Shown here: positions 1 to 9,119 of the stretch, piece after piece
Numbering within the stretch: the stretch's first letter is position 1
How the letters are laid out: each line of letters opens with the position of its first letter
Source of the DNA: Cordylochernes scorpioides
Lineage: Eukaryota; Arthropoda; Arachnida; Pseudoscorpiones; Chernetidae
Assembly: GCA_030710605.1 (NCBI GenBank)
Contig: CP092884.1
Location: 19,077,483-19,141,482, forward strand
Direction: 5' to 3'
DNA length: 64,000 nt
Translations under genes and position numbers: made by a program
Notes under the pieces: generated by a model
Seen by the model: the letters and a program-made list of their open reading frames with translations, nothing else
The model's database searches: none
What the model was told of the DNA's origin: nothing

Positions 1-1490
1 TGCTGGGACATTGACTCGGTCAGCATATTTTGACTACTTATTTAAATGTGAGGGTTATATAAAATTTGTCTTACAAGGGGAAAAAATGCTGTTAAAATTA
101 AGGTATCTGGGGGGTGAGAATTTATTTAGGTATAGCTAGCAATAAATATATATATGTTTCTATGAAAATGTTAATCTGCAAGACGCAGGTTATCATCATC
201 CCTTTTTGATTTGTTTTTGTCACTTTGGCGGTTCGCAAATAAACAACAAAAGCTGTATCAGACATTATAAAGACAATAAAGATTTTCTGATAATAAAAGT
301 GTACAAAGATGTTGCAGTTTGTTACTAGATTTTTGACAGAAAAAAAAAAAAACTTTCAGAAAATTTTACAAAACTTTATTGTACTGTGATTCTCTTCACT
401 AATGGAGCCATTGCCTCCAATCTGTTGGGCATGACCACTTTTACAAAATTAAAATTGACATATCGTGGTCAAACTCCCAATTAATGATACAGGAGGAGTA
501 TCCATGGTTTTAAAAGGTATCATCTTATGGGATATTCTACTGTGTATCGTATTGTATAGACTCAGAGCTAAGGCTGTATGAAAATGAGTTGAGGTATAAT
601 ATAGACCTGAAGAATAGATGACTTTCAAGGCCTGACAAGTGTTCCCTTTAAAATATATCTCTACCCTTCTATCTTATGTCAACAGATTCAAAGTAACTGG
701 AATTCAACCAGGAGCCTCAAAGAAACAATAAAATGGTCTGAAGGCCACATAATTACACACTGCTGCTAATGGGGAGTGGGATTCTTAGACAATTAAAGTG
801 GTTGCAGCCTTGGATGGAATCATCGGGAGAAATTATTTTTTATTCCCTCAGCCCTCTCTTTCAATCATTATACACTGCTAGATACACGTCAAAGTCGAGT
901 CAAACAGCCTTTAATTAAAAAAAAAAAGGATATTGCTAAAATGATTTTCTCAAACAAACGATAAATGTACAAACGCACAACACTTTGTATGAAGAAATGT
1001 GAGAGTTGTTATTTATATATGGAGCATATTCCAGTAAAAGAATATTTGCCTAGGTACCACTTCAATGCCATAATAAATCTCACAATGGCACACTATGTGG
1101 ATTAGGAAAAAATATGGTACCAAATTAGCATCCAAAAACGATGGCAAACCTCTACATGCTGCAATATGCCCGGCTGTGCAACTATAGGATGGGGTGGGGG
1201 AACACAGAGATGTAGTTTTCATCACAAATGACTGCAGATATTTTTTGTGTTATCAGCTCCTTGGCTCACATGATCAGCGTCTGTACCACTCACGCAAGTT
1301 TTAGGGTTGGTGGTAGCTGAAATTGTTTATCCCAGTGATAACATACCAGGCTGTATCAAAAGTTTGTTTCCAAAGCGGAAGCCAATAAAAAAATCAAATT
1401 ATTTAAATATATACCGAAATAAATAGAGTTTAAATACAGTAAATAAAGGTTTGGTCCCACGGTCGATGAGAGTGCCCATGTGATTGAAAT
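1..1490. other. Upstream AT-rich sequence without a recognised gene
   Basis: I see no coding exon or transposon end that I can name here. The stretch is AT-rich with short A tracts near 340-352 and 917-927. Its last part may belong to the 3' side of the LINE copy that runs leftwards from 5.6 kb. Confidence 0.4.
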
Positions 1491-1577
1491 AACGATCTGA
1501 GTACTATTACACTATTTTGTAATTAACTTGTTTTTCCATACCTTATCAAAGGCTTGTGTAAGGTCTAAAAAGCAGTT

Positions 1578-1590
1578 ATGGTGTGGTTAG
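1578..1590. repeat. 13-bp target site duplication, left copy (Penelope-like element 1)
   Basis: ATGGTGTGGTTAG occurs here and again at 3154-3166, directly bracketing the Penelope-like element. Removing the element and one copy restores the LINE reverse transcriptase reading, apart from one older frameshift. Confidence 0.85.
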
Positions 1591-1880
1591 AAAGAGGGAA
1601 TCATATATCGCCGCAACTCTTTTTATTAACGCAATTAAGGAAGCTTTCGGGCAAGCCCTTCTTCAGCTAACTATAGTGTACAAACAAGGCAAGGAGAGAG
1701 AGATTATATATCGTTTTTAAGGAGGAATCTATGTAAATATAGTACAAAGTATCTTAAAGAAATTTACATAATTGAATAAATATAATATAGTACAAAAATA
1801 TCTTAAAAGAAATTTACATAATTGAATAAATATAGAGAATCAACTATAAACAGTTCAAAGGATTTAGTGGAGACAAAAAT
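1587..1880 (+). repeat. Left inverted repeat of Penelope-like element 1
   Basis: Reverse complement of 2899-3123, starting with the TTAGAAAGAGGG end and running to the GTGGAGACAAAAATGG sequence. An AATATAGTACAAA...TTGAATAAATATA block appears twice, making this arm longer than its partner. Confidence 0.85.
1644..1666 (-). ncRNA. Hammerhead-like core of Penelope-like element 1 (left arm)
   Basis: Same motif as at 3043-3067 on the other strand: CTGAAGA at 1666-1660, GGGC/GCCC hairpin, GAAA at 1648-1645. It is present because the arms are inverted copies. Confidence 0.5.
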
Positions 1881-2860
1881 GGAAGCCCACTCTCTACAAT
1901 TCTAGCCGAAATAGTTCTCTCCACCATTGACTCATGGATCACTGAAGCAAAACCCAACGAAATATTAATCTGGTCAAGGTACGTTGATGATATCTTTTTC
2001 ATAATCACAGAAAACAGTGAAAATCACATCCTAGAAACCCTCAATAGCTTTAACTCATCTATTCAATTTACAATAGAAAAAGAAAATAAAAGAAGCCTGC
2101 CATTCCTTGACATTTTATTTACCAGAAATAGAACCGGTTTTACAACAAAAGTTTATAGAAAACCTACCTCCCCAACGCAGTACCTACATTTTGCCTCCAG
2201 TTCTCCCATCTCCCACAAAATAACAGTTGTACGTACCGTGACGAAAAGAGCCTTCACCCACTGTTCATCAAAAATAGAATACAATAAAGAACTTAAGTTT
2301 ATCGAAAACCAGCTTCTTAAATCTGGATACCCGTTTCCTTTCATTAAAAGAAATAGATATAAACCAGGGACTCCCAGAAATAACTCCAATCAGTACATCT
2401 CCACCTGTTACTTACCATATACAGAATCTACAATTACAATAGCCCGCAAACTTAAAAGTTTTGGCATAAAAACCATCTTCAGAGGTTCACCTTCCATGGC
2501 CTCGATTCTAAGAAACCCAATCACCAAAAGCACCGACCAGAAACAGAAAAAAGATTTAGTTTACCAAATTCCCTGCCTCAACTGCAATAGTGTCTACATC
2601 GGCGAGACATCAAGAGACCTTTCATCAGAATCAAAGAACACCAAAGAAACATCTCTAAACTAAACCCAAACTCTTTAATAGTCGACCACGTCAGAGAAAC
2701 CGGACACACTCCAGACTTCAATAATACCAGAATCCTCCATACAAATGCCAAAACTAAAACCCAAAGACTCATTCTTGAAGCAATAGAAACCATGAAGCAC
2801 CCTAAACCATTAAACAAAAGTATACAGTTGCCACCACAGTACGTTCCCCTTCTATCCTAA
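1865..2860 (+). pseudogene. Penelope-like reverse transcriptase C-part plus GIY-YIG endonuclease
   Basis: Translation runs from a GSPLSTILAEIV segment (about 1880) through the catalytic RYVDDIFFI motif (about 1977-2003), then RSLPFLDILFTR, typical of Penelope-type reverse transcriptases. The linker TKRAFTHCS leads to a GIY-YIG domain with CLNCNSVYIGETSRDL at about 2574-2621. A one-base frameshift near 2625 moves the rest (FIRIKEHQRNISKLN, then VRETGHTPDF and LILEAIE) to another frame ending at a stop at 2858-2860. The GIY-YIG domain is thought to nick the target so that reverse transcription can prime there. The N-terminal two thirds of the enzyme is absent, so this copy is dead. Family identity is firm; activity is excluded by truncation and frameshift. 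Confidence 0.9.
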
Positions 2861-2898
2861 AAATCTTCAAAAGCCATATAAAACAATAGCCATTTCAT

Positions 2899-3123
2899 TT
2901 TTGTCTCCACTAAATCCTTTGAACTGTTTATAGTTGATTCTTTATATTTATTCAATTATCTAAATTTATTTTAAGATAGATTCCTCCTTAAAAACGATAT
3001 ATAATCTCTCTCTTGCTTGCCTTGTTTGTACACTATAGTTAGCTGAAGAAGGGCTTGCCCGAAAGCTTCCTTAATCGCGTTAATAAAAAGAGTTGCGGCG
3101 ATATATGATTCCCTCTTTCTAAA
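2899..3123 (-). repeat. Right inverted repeat of Penelope-like element 1
   Basis: Mirror partner of 1587-1880. It ends in CCCTCTTTCTAAA, followed by a 30-bp one-sided extension and then the right target duplication at 3154-3166. Confidence 0.85.
3043..3067 (+). ncRNA. Hammerhead-like core of Penelope-like element 1 (right arm)
   Basis: The string reads CTGAAGA (3043-3049), one extra A, a GGGC/GCCC hairpin (3051-3060), then GAAA (3061-3064) and GCT. CUGANGA, stem II and GAAA are the hammerhead core elements. Stem III would be only AGCU, which is self-complementary. Small hammerheads with reduced stem III are known from Penelope-like elements and work as dimers. Stem I pairing with flanking sequence is poor in this copy, so activity is doubtful. 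Confidence 0.5.
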
Positions 3124-3159
3124 TTGTCGAAATCCGCAATCCGTTTACCATGAATGGTG

Positions 3160-3585
3160 TGGTTAGTTGGTTTTCTGTTTTGTGCATCTTTTACCTTTTG
3201 TGTGAAAAATAAGAGTTGGTCTATTGTCCCGTGTCCTTTCCTAAATCCATATTGTTCTTCTGGTAAGAGATTTCTTGAGTCAAGGTGGTAGGTGAGTCGT
3301 CTGAGTATAATTTTTTCCATTAATTTGCAGCAAATACTTGTGAGGGAGATAGGTCGGTAGTTTTTTGGGTCATTCAGCAGATTTGTCAAGTTTTTTAATA
3401 GGAATTATTGTTGCAGTTTTCCAGTCTTGAGGCAATTTTCCAGTTTTCCAGGAGTTATTGAAAATATCAAGAAGTCTTTCTTTGCCATTTTTGCCCAAGT
3501 TTGATATCATTTGGCCATGGATTCCATCTGGCCCATGAGTCTTGTTTAAGTCAGTGTTTACTAATGCATAATCTAGCTCTTTCAT
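3160..3585 (-). pseudogene. LINE copy A reverse transcriptase, N-terminal part
   Basis: Minus-strand translation shows the opening motifs of a LINE reverse transcriptase. First comes a DLNKTHGPDGIHG segment, then LPQDWKTATIIPI, then NYRPISLTSICCKLMEKI, and then LLPEEQYGFRKGHGTIDQL. The reading shifts frame near 3380. The next motif (the catalytic FLDLTQAFDKVW region) is separated by the Penelope-like insertion and continues at about 1577-1510 with a further one-base shift. No intact product is possible. The motif order identifies the family; the assignment to the I group is an inference from related RNase H-bearing copies in this window. Confidence 0.85.
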
Positions 3586-3666
3586 AGTGATTTTTTCATG
3601 GAAAATATTATGAGTGCTGGTGACATTTTTACAGTCCTGAATAATCTTTCGGGGCTTTTTATCAAC

Positions 3667-3679
3667 TTTCTTATCTTTT
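3667..3679. repeat. 13-bp target duplication, left copy (foldback)
   Basis: TTTCTTATCTTTT occurs here and at 4066-4078. It brackets the hammerhead-bearing foldback. Confidence 0.75.
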
Positions 3680-3721
3680 TATATAAAAAATAGACACTTC
3701 GGCCAGTTGGAGTTTTTTATT

Positions 3722-3764
3722 TTCTCAACGTTTCGACAAAAATCTTTTGTCTTCGTCAGGAGAA
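3722..3764 (-). ncRNA. Hammerhead ribozyme candidate in foldback, left arm
   Basis: Inverted copy of the motif at 3944-3986. Stem I strands at 3764-3760 and 3726-3722, CTGACGA and GAAA cores intact. A transcript through the whole foldback would carry one sense and one antisense copy. Confidence 0.6.
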
Positions 3765-3943
3765 GTAAATAAAAATAAAGCATTTGGCAAGGCGTTAAAA
3801 ATTGTTCTGAGGTTTGCAAGGGCATTCTCAGGTGATTTTTTCAAATTTAGTACAACATCTAAAGCGCGAGTCAAAAATAATTATTATTATGCTAACCTCA
3901 GAACAATTTTTAACGCCTTGCCAAATGCTTTATTTTTATTTAC

Positions 3944-3986
3944 TTCTCCTGACGAAGACAAAAGATTTTTGTCGAAACGTTGAGAA
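3944..3986 (+). ncRNA. Hammerhead ribozyme candidate in foldback, right arm
   Basis: Stem I strand TTCTC (3944-3948) is followed directly by CTGACGA (3949-3955). Then come one extra A, a 7-bp stem II (3957-3963 with 3967-3973), GAAA (3974-3977), CGT, the expected cleavage base T (3981) and GAGAA (3982-3986), which pairs with TTCTC. Stem III is the self-complementary ACGU, which can only form between two molecules. All core bases of the hammerhead consensus are present apart from the inserted A. Confidence 0.65.
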
Positions 3987-4210
3987 AATAAAAAACTCCA
4001 ACTGGCCGAAGTGTCTATTTTTTATATAAATATGAATGCCGGCAAGGTAGCCTCTATCTTTACTATTTCTTATCTTTTATTTCAAATTTGATTTTACTAC
4101 TTATTTGATATGAATTACCTAAAAAATTAGCAGCATTTTTTCCATTAGTTGCTGAGGTACCATCTGTATTCTTTATCATATTTGTGTTTTCAGTTTGTTG
4201 CTGGGCTCTG

Positions 4211-5462
4211 TCAATTTGTTTTGCCATTCACAATGTTCAGTTCAGTTCTACAATTTGTTTGGTTTTGGGTGCACTTTTTTTGTAGTTCATTTCTTTTAGT
4301 TATAAGGGTTTGAATATCTTTTGCCTGGTGTGTATAATTTGGAATCCATTTCTTAATATCATCTCTTGGTATTGAAACTTTGGCTGCTTTAATAATGGTG
4401 TTTTTGAAATATACCCAATTTTGTTCCAGATCTTTTATTCTAGTGGGTGCTATTCCGAAGTCTTCATTAGTATTTTGCTTGTAAAGATTCCAATTAGCCA
4501 TTTGAAGTTCCAGAATTTTTCTTTAATTGAGCTGGTTTTGGTCTTGGTGCTAATTTCTATCAAAATAGGCAAATGATCACTTCCAATACTTTTTAATATT
4601 TGCCATTTGCATTTGTAGAAAATGTCAGGACTGGAGAAACGTATATCAACTGTAGGAATGGTGGGTAAGATTCCCATCATTTAAGCACATGAGAAGGCAT
4701 TGTCGTCAAATATATTGGATAGTATTTTGCCTCTTGGGTTTTGCGTGGAACACCCCCATAGTTGATGTTTGGGATTAAGGTCACCTACAATAATAGTGTT
4801 GCCTGTAAGAAATTGAGCCAATGTTCCAAGTTTATTGTTTGGAGGGTGATCATATTGTATATATTGATAGTTTTGTTTTGATTGAGGTAGACTTTGATAC
4901 CTTGGGCTTCGAGGTATGATGTATTTGGAATATTAATGGATATGTCCTCATAGTACAAATTCTTGATTAAAAATGCTAGGCCACTCCCTTCTTTATTTCT
5001 ATCTTTTCTGAGGATATTGTAGTTTATATATTTGAGTTTGTATTTTTCATTTAATTTGGTTTCTTGTAAGGGCTATAATTTGTATCTTTTGTTTTTCAGC
5101 TATTTCCATTATTTCTTCTAATTTTATTTTGTTGCTGTTGTGTGTGAGCACATTGCATTTATGTTGCACTGCAAAATGCTCAGTTTCTTGGAAGCTGCAA
5201 AGTTTGGAGTTTGTGGAGACTGTATTATACTTATCGGGCAGAACCCTCTATCCAAGTCCTGAATGTGCCCCTGTTTATTCTGCGCGACGGGCGATGCAGC
5301 ATGCAAATCAACATCAGATCTCATGGAATGGGGTGTAGGGGTGCAGCTTTCGTTGATCATGGCACCATGATCCAAGCACACTTTGGTGAAAGTCTCACTT
5401 TGCCTGTAGTTTGAGGCCATTCTTAACAAGGAAGCAAACGCCTTTACTGCTGACTCTAACAT
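4211..5462 (-). pseudogene. LINE copy A endonuclease and linker
   Basis: Read on the minus strand, the region opens with a segment ending in KLSILQCNINAM, which resembles the start of an apurinic-type (EEP) endonuclease. It continues with a VGDLNPKHQLWGCSTQN motif around 4800-4740 and then GSDHLPILIEIST at about 4600-4560, the catalytic SDH motif near the domain end. A basic linker follows (4501-4211). Several frame changes and stops separate the pieces, so it is a pseudogene. The endonuclease would nick the target DNA to prime reverse transcription. Codons and motif spacing match the better preserved copy at 10.5-11.3 kb. Confidence 0.8.
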
Positions 5463-5599
5463 GAGTACAGACGCAGCTCCTCCGTATCCCTGGAGTGGGA
5501 CCCTTGTTGAGGTCTATCAAATGGGTCAGTTGAAGTCAGGATTTTTAAAGAGTTCTACTCCTCTTCTAACAAAGCTGCAGTTGGTCCGCGACTGCTTAT

Positions 5600-7020
5600 T
5601 CGTCAGAATTGTTCTGCTTGTTTCGCAGCTGGCCTTCATATCATTCCCTTATCCGCCACCTAGGGATGCGCCCTGTAGCAGAGGGGGAAAAAATATCTAT
5701 TGAAGGCTATCAGATAAAGACAGGAGAATTGGATGTGATTTATATTTTTAAAAAATGGATTTTGATGAAGAAATTTCTGAAGGGGTAAAATGAATTGGAA
5801 AAGAATGGTAATAAAAGAAGAATTGGACTGATTGACTGGATGAGAAGCCATTAAGAAATAATGAGAAGAGTTCAAGATAGAGAAACCATTGCACCACTGG
5901 AAGCCTGATCGAGAACAAAAAAAATAAAGAATAATAGAGACTACTATAATGATACTAATTGTAATTGGAACTATTTTCAATATGAGAGAATAAAGTTTAG
6001 GAAATAATAAAACAAATCCATGCTGTCATTTTTTCATTAAAATTCATTAATTTTATTTTTCATTAGTTAAAAAAAGATATATATAAATCCATTTTTTGCT
6101 TCCCTTTAACAACTATTAAATCAAAGTTATTATAAATATGAATGTGGTTTTAAGACAATAAATCATGTCATTTAAAAGAACCATCCATTCTTACCAGCTG
6201 CAGCGGTCTGAGGTCAATCACACCTGTTACAGAAGGACATTGAATGTTTTAATCATTTCTGCTCTAATATCTTGATTTATAAATAGAAATGCATTAATAT
6301 ATTGAGATCTAGTCTCTAAAATACTATTATTTTAATTCAAACATATAAAATATGCTGCATCATTATATTTTTAATTTTGACTTTATCATATAATTTAAAA
6401 TAAAGTTTTATATACTGTCTCTGAGGGTAATTAAATGTTTTATAGAACTTTTTAACTTTTCTTTTCAAGTGTACTATTATAAAAATGTATATATATATTT
6501 TTATAAATTAGTTTATTTGCAAGAAACCAATTTTAATTTTCAACTTAAAACTAAGTATATTATTTTCCTATAAGAGAAAAATAAATATATTTCAATATAT
6601 AATTTTTTTTAAAGGGCCTCTCTTTAAATCTCGAAAAATAAGAAATATTTATTTGTAGGATGAAATATGTGCACACGAAAAAAAAACCCTTTTTTTTTTT
6701 TGTCTCTTGATGAAGAAATTTAAAATAAAACTTACCGTTTAAAATAGGAAAGTAGGGAAAATTTTTTGACGGAATTCCTCGAATAGCGATGCGCTTTCCG
6801 TCAGACGAAATTGGCTTCTGCTCTACCAAAGTGGTTGACGTCACGGTAGGTTGGTGCAGCAATGACCTCTAGGAAGTTGCACATAGTATTATTATTTTAA
6901 AAATCGACGGGGATTTTATTAAACTTTTCAAATATTCTTAAAACATTGTTTATAAATTTTTATCCTTATAAATATTTTTAAAGCAATTTTTAAAATATTT
7001 TCTGCATTTATTTATTTGAT
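5600..7020. other. AT-rich sequence upstream of the host gene
   Basis: I recognise no exon or element here. It contains long A/T runs (for example 6600-6720) and no convincing coding potential on either strand. It may hold distal regulatory sequence of the gene that starts near 7.1 kb. Confidence 0.4.
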
Positions 7021-7032
7021 TGCGCATGCGCA
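7021..7032. promoter_or_regulatory. NRF-1-type palindrome in the promoter of the LRP11-like gene
   Basis: TGCGCATGCGCA is a perfect match to the NRF-1 (erect wing) consensus YGCGCAYGCGCR. It lies 91 bp before the first ATG in otherwise AT-rich sequence. NRF-1 sites mark CpG-type, TATA-less promoters of broadly expressed genes, and no TATA box is obvious here. The transcription start is probably between here and 7122. Confidence 0.6.
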
Positions 7033-7122
7033 GTCTATTATTTTTAACTGGCGAATTGTTTACAAGCATGGTGGTGTAAATATATCGTATGTGCGATTTT
7101 TACAAACTTTCAAAAAGAAGCA

Positions 7123-7449
7123 ATGTTCAGGAAATTTTCGGAAATCATTATTTTCTGCATATACCTTCTAATTATACAATCACATGGAATATCATTAGAT
7201 ACTTCGACAGTATCTAGTGTTAAGCCTTTTAGCAGACATTTGCGTAGTCAAGAATATGGTGAAAATCAAAACCAAATTCAAGTTGTTTTAGAAGCATTTC
7301 GCGTAAATACAGATACTATAATTAGAACACAAGATTCTAGAGCATTGGGTGCAAGATACATTAATGAAACGGATTTACCAACAAATCAGAAATGCTTAAT
7401 TTGGTGTTGGGAAACGCCGCAATGTAATGTTGCAGTTTTTGAAGACAAG
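7123..7449 (+). CDS. LRP11-like gene, exon 1 (signal peptide and start of MANEC domain)
   Basis: This exon encodes residues 1-109. Met1 is followed by a hydrophobic stretch (IIIFCIYLLIIQSHG), a clear signal peptide. A basic, non-conserved segment follows, then CLIWCWETPQCNVAVFEDK, the first half of a MANEC domain. The exon ends AAG|GTAATT at phase 0. Reading through the splice site would add eight residues and stop. The exon is AT-rich, unlike the GC-rich later exons. The ATG at 7123 is the first in the open frame. Confidence 0.85.
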
Positions 7450-7625
7450 GTAATTATGTGTACCACTTATATTTAGTTTTTTTTTCTTCCAATATCAGGC
7501 ATTAATATCCATCAAGAGCAGTTATTTTTCTAAAATTAAAGTTTTATAAAACAAAATACACTAAGAAATTAGAATTTTACAACTGCAAGATGAAATTATA
7601 GGATGAACATAGCAAAGCATATTCA
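7450..7625 (+). other. Start of intron 1
   Basis: Donor GTAATT. No element is recognised before the first foldback at 7626. Intron 1 runs to 17181. Confidence 0.6.
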
Positions 7626-7864
7626 TAATTCGAAACTATTTTAAAGGCGTAAGATTCTTTTTGATATTAAACAATTTCTACTGCCCTTACTGCAATGGAA
7701 AAATTAATGAGAGGGCCTGGCTCTGAATGGGTATTTTAGAAGAACTATGGACATAAGCTTTGAGGACAGTAGGCCCTCTCATTAATTTTTCCATTGCAGT
7801 AAGGGCAGTAGAAATTGTTTAATATCAAAAAGAATCTTGCGCCTTTAAAATAGTTTCGAATTTT
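7626..7864. repeat. Foldback MITE with TACTGCCCTTACTGCA motif
   Basis: Two arms of about 100 bp (7626-7728 and 7765-7864) are near-perfect reverse complements around a short spacer. The arms share the CTACTG(C/T)CCTTACTG core and an AGGGC(C/T)TGGCTC segment with foldbacks at 7958-8320 and 17650-18530, so these form one family. No coding capacity. Confidence 0.75.
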
Positions 7865-7957
7865 GATAACAGATGGCGCGCTGGTGCATCATATTATAAA
7901 AGCATATTCATATTTAGGTTTTTTAAAAAATTATTATTATTATAAAAGTAATTTCCT

Positions 7958-8320
7958 ACTGCTTGGGAAGGCTTAGCTCAATAAGGAACCCTTCCAGCAG
8001 TTTTCCCAGTTTAATCATAAAGCTCCCCCCCAATACCAACTATTGTATTTGGCTGTTCTGCTTATTTATCCTGTAATTTTTTGGAATTTTGATGGAGAAG
8101 TTTAATGTCCAGGACATAATCACTTCTTCAGGATAATAGAAATAATACACTGTCCTCACATTTCTCTAATTTCCTTCAACAAGTGCCAGATATATGAAGT
8201 GCCAGATATAAAGCCCAATACAATATTAGAGCAATATGATGGATTGAACTGGCGAAACTACTGGGAGAGTTCACCACTGATTAGCCAGGCCTTCCATTGC
8301 AGTAAGGATTGTATAAAGTT
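7958..8320. repeat. Diverged member of the TACTG...CAGTA foldback family
   Basis: The left arm begins near CCTACTGCTTGGGAAGGC and the right arm ends near CCTTCCATTGCAGTAAGG. Internal sequence (AACCCTTCCAGCAGTTTTCCCAG and its partner) matches the larger foldback at 17.7-18.5 kb. The arms are more diverged than at 7626-7864. Confidence 0.55.
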
Positions 8321-8400
8321 ATTTTATTGGAAAAATAAAAATTCACATTAAATAATTTCATTTCCTGATAAGGCACAATTTGGAATATAGATTATAAACA

Positions 8401-8510
8401 CAAGGTAATAAGACCAAATCCAAATAAATAGTGTGTGAGGTTTCAGTAACAACACTGTTACCGAAACCTCACACACTATTTATTTATTTAGATTTGGTCT
8501 TATTACCTTG
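8401..8510. repeat. 110-bp near-perfect hairpin
   Basis: Arms 8401-8450 and 8457-8510 pair almost completely around a 6-nt loop. The outer motif GGTAATAAGACCAAATC recurs at 10400-10465 (one arm only) and at 27040-27110, so it is a short dispersed MITE. Confidence 0.8.
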
Positions 8511-8599
8511 AATTTCATTTCCTATACAGTATACAGTTACGAGCGTCATTCCTCATCTCCTAATCAACAATCAGTCATCAGTTTTCATCTCTGTCACCG

Positions 8600-8655
8600 T
8601 TTGCTTTTTTTTGGAATGGCGCCCTCCTATTGGTTGGCTATGGTCACGCCACCTT

Positions 8656-8707
<52 letters not shown>

Positions 8708-8790
8708 ACTCGCCTTTTTTTTTGGAATGGCGCTCTCCTATTGGTTGGTTATGAACACACCACCTTTGCCCCCCCCCCCCCCCACTCGCT
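8600..8790. repeat. Duplicated block ending in long poly-C tracts
   Basis: A unit of the form TTTTTTGGAATGGCGC...CACCTTTGC followed by a C run occurs twice. The first ends in about 49 consecutive C (8659-8707), the second in about 15 (8769-8783). Proline-rich open frames here are a by-product of the C runs. The G-rich strand could form quadruplexes. Confidence 0.85.
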
Positions 8791-8959
8791 ATTTCGTCTT
8801 TGTAACTATTGTGTTGGAGCGGGTCGCTCCCTAAATAAATGCATATATTAGATAATAACCAAATGGAATCCTCTTTCTTTTTCCCAGTAAGAGACGCCTA
8901 CGGAAGCCAACAGTACCTAGACAGATAAAGCATATAGGCTATAGTTATTAACTAACATA

Positions 8960-9060
8960 TGCAATTATTTAAGGCGCCAATTTATAATTGTAACAAATAG
9001 TATTCGAATCAAAACATTCAATCGGGTAAAACACGGGCGTTGCCCGGGTCATTCGGCTAG
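8960..9060 (+). mobile_element. Helitron-type 3' end
   Basis: The sequence ends in a GC-rich hairpin (GGGCGTTGCCC), a short spacer and CTAG (9057-9060) followed by T. This is the hairpin-CTRR-T arrangement of Helitron 3' termini. The same terminus occurs at 46610-46613. The 5' TC end was not located. Confidence 0.55.
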
Positions 9061-9119
9061 TATATATATATGGTGCACTAATGTGCACCAATAATTGGCT
9101 TTATAACTACAAGGCAATA

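Larger units (their letters stand above)
1591..3153 (+). mobile_element. Penelope-like element 1 with inverted terminal repeats
   Basis: This is a 1.56 kb insertion bounded by a 13-bp target duplication. Inverted terminal repeats of roughly 220-290 bp occupy 1587-1880 and 2899-3123; the left arm has an extra internal duplication of about 40 bp. Between them lie the C-terminal part of a Penelope-type reverse transcriptase and a GIY-YIG endonuclease. A 30-bp stretch (3124-3153) lies between the right arm and the right target duplication and has no partner on the left. One-sided extensions of this size are known from Drosophila Penelope. Each arm holds a hammerhead-like motif. The element is 5' truncated, because most of the reverse transcriptase is missing. 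Confidence 0.9.
3680..4065. mobile_element. Foldback element with a hammerhead in each arm (Penelope-derived)
   Basis: This 386-bp insertion in LINE copy A has two nearly perfect inverted arms (about 3682-3813 and 3895-4027) around an 80-bp loop. A 13-bp target duplication flanks it. About 37 bp (4029-4065) separates the right arm from the right duplication, with no counterpart on the left. This is the same architecture as the coding Penelope-like elements in this window, so it is probably a non-autonomous derivative of another Penelope-like family whose coding region was lost. It contains no coding potential of its own. Confidence 0.75.
1500..5600 (-). mobile_element. I-like LINE copy A, broken by two nested insertions
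   Basis: This is a degenerate non-LTR retrotransposon on the minus strand. Read from right to left it has a 5' leader (about 5600-5463) related to that of the copy at 11.3-11.6 kb, an endonuclease region, a linker, and the start of a reverse transcriptase that resumes left of the nested Penelope-like element (LDLTQAFDKVW-type motif around 1560-1510). Stops and frameshifts occur throughout. A hammerhead-bearing foldback (3680-4065) and a Penelope-like element (1591-3153) are inserted in it, each with its own target duplication. Related fragments elsewhere in the window carry RNase H, which points to the I rather than the Jockey group. The 3' end is not visible. Confidence 0.8.

Noticed and set aside
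3043-3067. Calling the Penelope element 1 motif a proven ribozyme
   Set aside because: The core is right, but stem I cannot be paired convincingly in this copy; kept as hammerhead-like only.
7123-7476. Exon 1 as a complete 117-residue secreted protein
   Set aside because: It ends eight residues after a good donor site in the middle of a MANEC domain whose second half is at 17182; splicing restores the domain in frame.
8508-8851. Proline-rich open frames over the poly-C tracts
   Set aside because: They exist only because poly-C encodes proline in one frame and is open in all; no start context, no splice logic, and the block is a sequence duplication.
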